Origin: Micromonospora sp. WMMD980
GTDB lineage: Bacteria; Actinomycetota; Actinomycetes; Mycobacteriales; Micromonosporaceae
Direction of reading: 5' to 3'
Assembly: GCF_029626035.1 (NCBI RefSeq)
Contig: NZ_JARUBE010000003.1
Location: 4,836,001 to 4,900,000 of the forward strand
DNA: 64,000 nt
Below the pieces are notes generated by a model. It was not told the DNA's origin and did not search any database. It saw only the letters and a program-made list of their open reading frames with translations. Below are positions 61,410-64,000 of this stretch, piece after piece; the stretch's first letter is position 1; the number at the start of each line of letters is the position of its first letter. The translations under genes were made by a program, and so were the position numbers.

Positions 61410-62060
61410 TCAGCGGCAGTCCACCTCGTGCAGGGCGGGCCAGACCGGCTGACCGACGTCGCCGTGCAGGATCAGGCTGCCGCCGTCGTCGCTCCACTTC
61501 AGCTCGTACGCGTGGTCGGTGATCGGGGTGCCGCCGTCGTCGGCGGTCCAGGAACTGACCCGCCATCCGATCCCGGTGGCCGGGACGGCGTACACCTCAC
61601 CACTGCCGGCGAAGAGGAACGACATCTGCCGCGCGACCGCCCGGCAGCCGTCCGGTCCGACCGGCTCCAGCACCCGGTAGGTGACGGGAAGATCGTAGAA
61701 CAGGCCGAGACCGGTTCCCGACCAGGCGAGGACCGTCAGCAGCGTGAGCACCCGGCGCATCCCCACGCTCCGGCCTTCGTCGTCCGGCACGCGCGCCCAC
61801 CTGTCGACGAGACCCCAGACCGGCTTGATCACCAGCGGGGTGAGCAGCAGGGCGCCGCTCACCAACCACGTCGGGACGACCTGGCCGGCGACCACCAGCA
61901 CCATGCCGCCCCAGGAGCCAACCACGACGAGCAGCGCAAGCAGCACGCAGGCCGCGGTGACGGGGACGGGCAGCGCGGTCGGGTCCTTCCCACCGGATGC
62001 TCCGCCCCGCCGGGTCGGATCGGCGGTCACCGGCCACGCACCCGTATCCCCGTCATCCAC
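61410..62060 (-). CDS. Membrane protein of unknown function
   Basis: A 216-residue protein with three hydrophobic segments (VTAACVLLALLVVVGSWGGM, LVSGALLLTPLVIKPVW, VLTLLTVLAWSGTGLGLFYD), followed by a ~100-residue likely extracytoplasmic C-terminus (YELKWSDDGGSLILHGDVGQ). I do not recognise the family. Composition and codon phase support it. Confidence 0.72.
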   Translation of the reverse strand: MDDGDTGAWPVTADPTRRGGASGGKDPTALPVPVTAACVLLALLVVVGSWGGMVLVVAGQVVPTWLVSGALLLTPLVIKPVWGLVDRWARVPDDEGRSVGMRRVLTLLTVLAWSGTGLGLFYDLPVTYRVLEPVGPDGCRAVARQMSFLFAGSGEVYAVPATGIGWRVSSWTADDGGTPITDHAYELKWSDDGGSLILHGDVGQPVWPALHEVDCR

Positions 62061-62133
62061 TGCATGCTAGGGCAGGGTCGCCCGCGGCGCGCTCTCCGTC
62101 GTGGCCGCCTCCGTGCTCCGGGTCGCCGCTGGC

Positions 62134-62532
62134 TCAGCCCGTCGTCACCATCAAGAGGTGACCGTCCGGGTCGGCGAACGTGGCGGTGAAACCCCACGGC
62201 TGCTCGGCCGGCGGCGTCACCACGCGGGCGCCCGCGGATCGGGCCCGGTCGACGATCCGCCGGACCTCGTCGGGATCTGCGGCGACCCAGCTCAGCACGC
62301 ACTCGCTGTGGCCCCGCTCGGCGACCTCGTGGTCGCCGATGACCCAACCGAAGCCCCCGCTCGGCACCAGCATCAGCCGCAGGCCGTCGTTCACGGCGAA
62401 CTGGAGCGGCTCGGGAATCCCGTCCGCCGCCGGCTCACCGATCGCCGTCCAGCCGAGGGCGTCGACGTAGAAGCGGTGTGACGTGACGCGGTCGGCGATC
62501 GGCAGGCTGACGGTCACGGTCGGATCGGCCAT
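62134..62532 (-). CDS. VOC-family (glyoxalase-like) protein
   Basis: A 132-residue protein with paired beta-alpha-beta units. It has SLPIADRVTSHRFYVDALGW at the N-terminus and WGFTATFADPDGHLLMVT at the C-terminus, including the usual FADPDGH end. Metal ligands are hard to assign. It could be a dioxygenase, isomerase or antibiotic-binding protein. The ATG follows GGAGTTGCCACC. Confidence 0.87.
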   Translation of the reverse strand: MADPTVTVSLPIADRVTSHRFYVDALGWTAIGEPAADGIPEPLQFAVNDGLRLMLVPSGGFGWVIGDHEVAERGHSECVLSWVAADPDEVRRIVDRARSAGARVVTPPAEQPWGFTATFADPDGHLLMVTTG

Positions 62533-62627
62533 GGTGGCAACTCCAGATCTGGGCGAAGAGCAAGGTCACCGAGGTGGACCGCGCGACCGGTCCGAACTCA
62601 TCGGCCGCTCCCCCCGGTGCCCACCGG

Positions 62628-63773
62628 TCAACCGACACCTGGTGCGAAGCCGATCCGCCAACCCGCCACGGCGAAGCTGTCGGCGATGACCGTGACGGTC
62701 ACCCGCTTCCCGGTCCGGACCGGCACCTTGAACCGGGGCGGCAGGTCGTATTCGGAGGCCAACGCGGTTCCCGTCGCACACTCGCCGGACCAGTCGTAGA
62801 ACGCCCGCCGCTCCACCTCCTTCCCGTCGACCAGCACGCGGATCCGGCCGGGCGCCACAGCGCAGAGGTAGATGTTCAACTGCAGCGGCATGGCCAGGTC
62901 GAGCCGGTACGACCCGTTCGGCGACGCGGCGGTGCGGGCGTCGATCTCACCGAGTTCGTTCGGGAAGGGCTCACCAGGGTTCCCCGTCGCCGACTCCGCG
63001 ACGGTGTCCAGATCAACCATTTCGGCGGGCCGGGACGGCATCGGGAACTGCTCGAACGGCACCGGTGTATAGACACCGACCGCCAACGTGCCGACGAGGT
63101 GGGTCGCGGCGCCCGGCCGGGCATCCGCGTTGTCGGTCGCCAGCGGCTTGCCGATCTTGACCACGATCGTCACCGGCTTCCCCGCACGGACGCCCAGTTC
63201 ACTCCAGTGGGCGTAGTGTCCGTTCATCCCGGCGTCGACAAGCGCCGGCCCCGGAAGCATCGACGAGCCGCAGTCTCCGGTGCCGACGACCTTCCTGCCG
63301 ACAGTGACCTGGATCAGGTGGTCGGACCGGCCGGGAGCCGCCCCCGCACGCAGTCGGTCGTCGCAGTCGATGCCCAGTCGGAAGTCCGCGGCATCAGGCG
63401 TGAACGTCAGAGTGATGGTCGACCGCCCCGGCAGGACCACCTCGCGCGCCAGCACTCGACGATGCCCGCGTAGGTACTCGGGGAGCAACCCGCCGGCGGG
63501 AGTGGGCGCCGGACCCGGTACGACGGTCGGGGCCGGCGACGCCGAGGACGTGCTGGCCAGAGGCGACGGCGTCGAGTCGGCGGGCTGGCGCGCGACCAGG
63601 CCCACCGAGGTCGCGCTGCTGGCCAGCACCACGGCGGCGGCGACGCCGGCGGCGCGTACCCGTCGTTGCCGGGTGATGCGCCGGTGCAGCACCACCAGAC
63701 GGTCCTCGCCGGACGGAACCTCCGCGCTCTGCACCGTCAGGAGACGGCGCAGGCGCTCCTCTTCGACGGTCAT
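62628..63773 (-). CDS. Membrane-anchored protein paired with a sigma factor
   Basis: A 381-residue protein. The first ~35 residues are charged ([20 protein letters not shown]), then one transmembrane helix ([20 protein letters not shown]), a Ser/Pro/Thr spacer and a large extracytoplasmic beta-rich region. Overlap by ATGA with the upstream sigma-factor reading frame suggests an anti-sigma or sensor role. It has no zinc-binding anti-sigma HxxxCxxC motif, so that function is not proven. Confidence 0.72.
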   Translation of the reverse strand: MTVEEERLRRLLTVQSAEVPSGEDRLVVLHRRITRQRRVRAAGVAAAVVLASSATSVGLVARQPADSTPSPLASTSSASPAPTVVPGPAPTPAGGLLPEYLRGHRRVLAREVVLPGRSTITLTFTPDAADFRLGIDCDDRLRAGAAPGRSDHLIQVTVGRKVVGTGDCGSSMLPGPALVDAGMNGHYAHWSELGVRAGKPVTIVVKIGKPLATDNADARPGAATHLVGTLAVGVYTPVPFEQFPMPSRPAEMVDLDTVAESATGNPGEPFPNELGEIDARTAASPNGSYRLDLAMPLQLNIYLCAVAPGRIRVLVDGKEVERRAFYDWSGECATGTALASEYDLPPRFKVPVRTGKRVTVTVIADSFAVAGWRIGFAPGVG

Positions 63774-64000
63774 CCGATGAGCTCCTTCTCGTCCCGGCGA
63801 TCGGCAAGTGCGGGGTGCGCGCGCAGCTTCGCCAGGCCCTTGCTGGCCTGGCTCTTGACGGTGCCGACGCTGATGCCGAGCGTCTCGGCGATCTGCGTCT
63901 CGGTGAGGTCCTCGAAGTAGCGCAGCACGAGGACCGCCCGCTACCGCCGCGGAAGCTCGGCGAGCATCCGCCACAACGCGTCCCGCTCGACGTACTGCGT
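63770..64000 (-). pseudogene. SigE-family sigma factor, 3' part, interrupted by TAG
   Basis: The minus strand at the right edge encodes region 4 of an ECF sigma factor: RDALWRMLAELPRR, then a TAG at 63941-63943, then [20 protein letters not shown] and [17 protein letters not shown], ending TGA at 63770-63772. The family almost always reads [16 protein letters not shown] here, so TAG (CAG in related genes) is one substitution away from Gln. The rest of the gene lies outside the window. Possible readings are a nonsense mutation, a sequencing error or suppression. Confidence 0.75.

Overview
The window is very GC-rich with dense, often overlapping genes. It carries sepH, the futalosine route to menaquinone (mqnB, mqnD), an XPB helicase with its usual partner, DUF3027 and DUF2530 proteins, a TIGR03089 protein and Ku with split LigD modules. 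Together these point to an actinomycete chromosome, most likely Micromonosporaceae (Micromonospora or a close relative). The genus is an inference from gene content and from the dispersed GGGGCCCC repeats; no database was searched.

Layout. 1-5043: minus-strand genes for export of a cell-wall polymer (DUF5941/CDP-alcohol phosphatidyltransferase and a TagGH-type ABC transporter), downstream of L-serine dehydratase. 5044-6032 is non-coding with a 7-bp tandem repeat and a palindrome. 6033-12202: pspC, then a long minus-strand run (pdxH, MFS, aldose epimerase, nitroreductase, small conserved gene, acyl-CoA dehydrogenase, DUF4230). 12446-18319: citrate synthase, an IS5-family insertion sequence, serC, sepH and an aldo/keto reductase. 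18393-24120: 2H phosphoesterase, MFS-MarR pair, purine permease, DUF2530, DUF3027. 24186-29925: MFS, mqnB, an HTH-GNAT fusion, a repeat-rich spacer, mqnD, a cold-shock protein and a HAD phosphatase. 29963-36503: XPB partner protein, L,D-transpeptidase, XPB helicase, secreted M43 protease. 36798-41888: short GntR regulator, tandem GNAT, a three-gene WXG/YbaB-like cassette, TIGR03089, a TetR remnant. 41889-48844: membrane protein, LigD polymerase, LigD ligase and divergent ku, then PPOX, FKBP, SCO6745-like and HAD genes. 48959-58833: quinone reductase, acyl-CoA ligase, Nudix, DHA2 efflux pump, PfpI protein, and an hldE-GT2 pair facing a GT9 glycosyltransferase. 58841-64000: Hsp20, DUF2231, PPOX, SRPBCC, VOC and a sigma-factor/membrane-protein pair running off the right edge.

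Functional links. Ku and LigD form a non-homologous end-joining set without a nuclease module. mqnB and mqnD are non-adjacent steps of menaquinone synthesis. The MarR-MFS pair has a perfect palindrome at the regulator start and looks autoregulated. HldE, GT2 and GT9 together suggest heptose-type glycan chemistry, unusual in a monoderm.

The most notable non-gene signals are these. Seven copies of a paired GGGGCCCC repeat sit at gene 3' ends. Two of them supply stop codons, one also seems to supply a start codon, and one has been split by the IS element. There is a second two-copy palindrome family. The sigma factor at the right edge has an in-frame amber codon replacing a normally conserved Gln.
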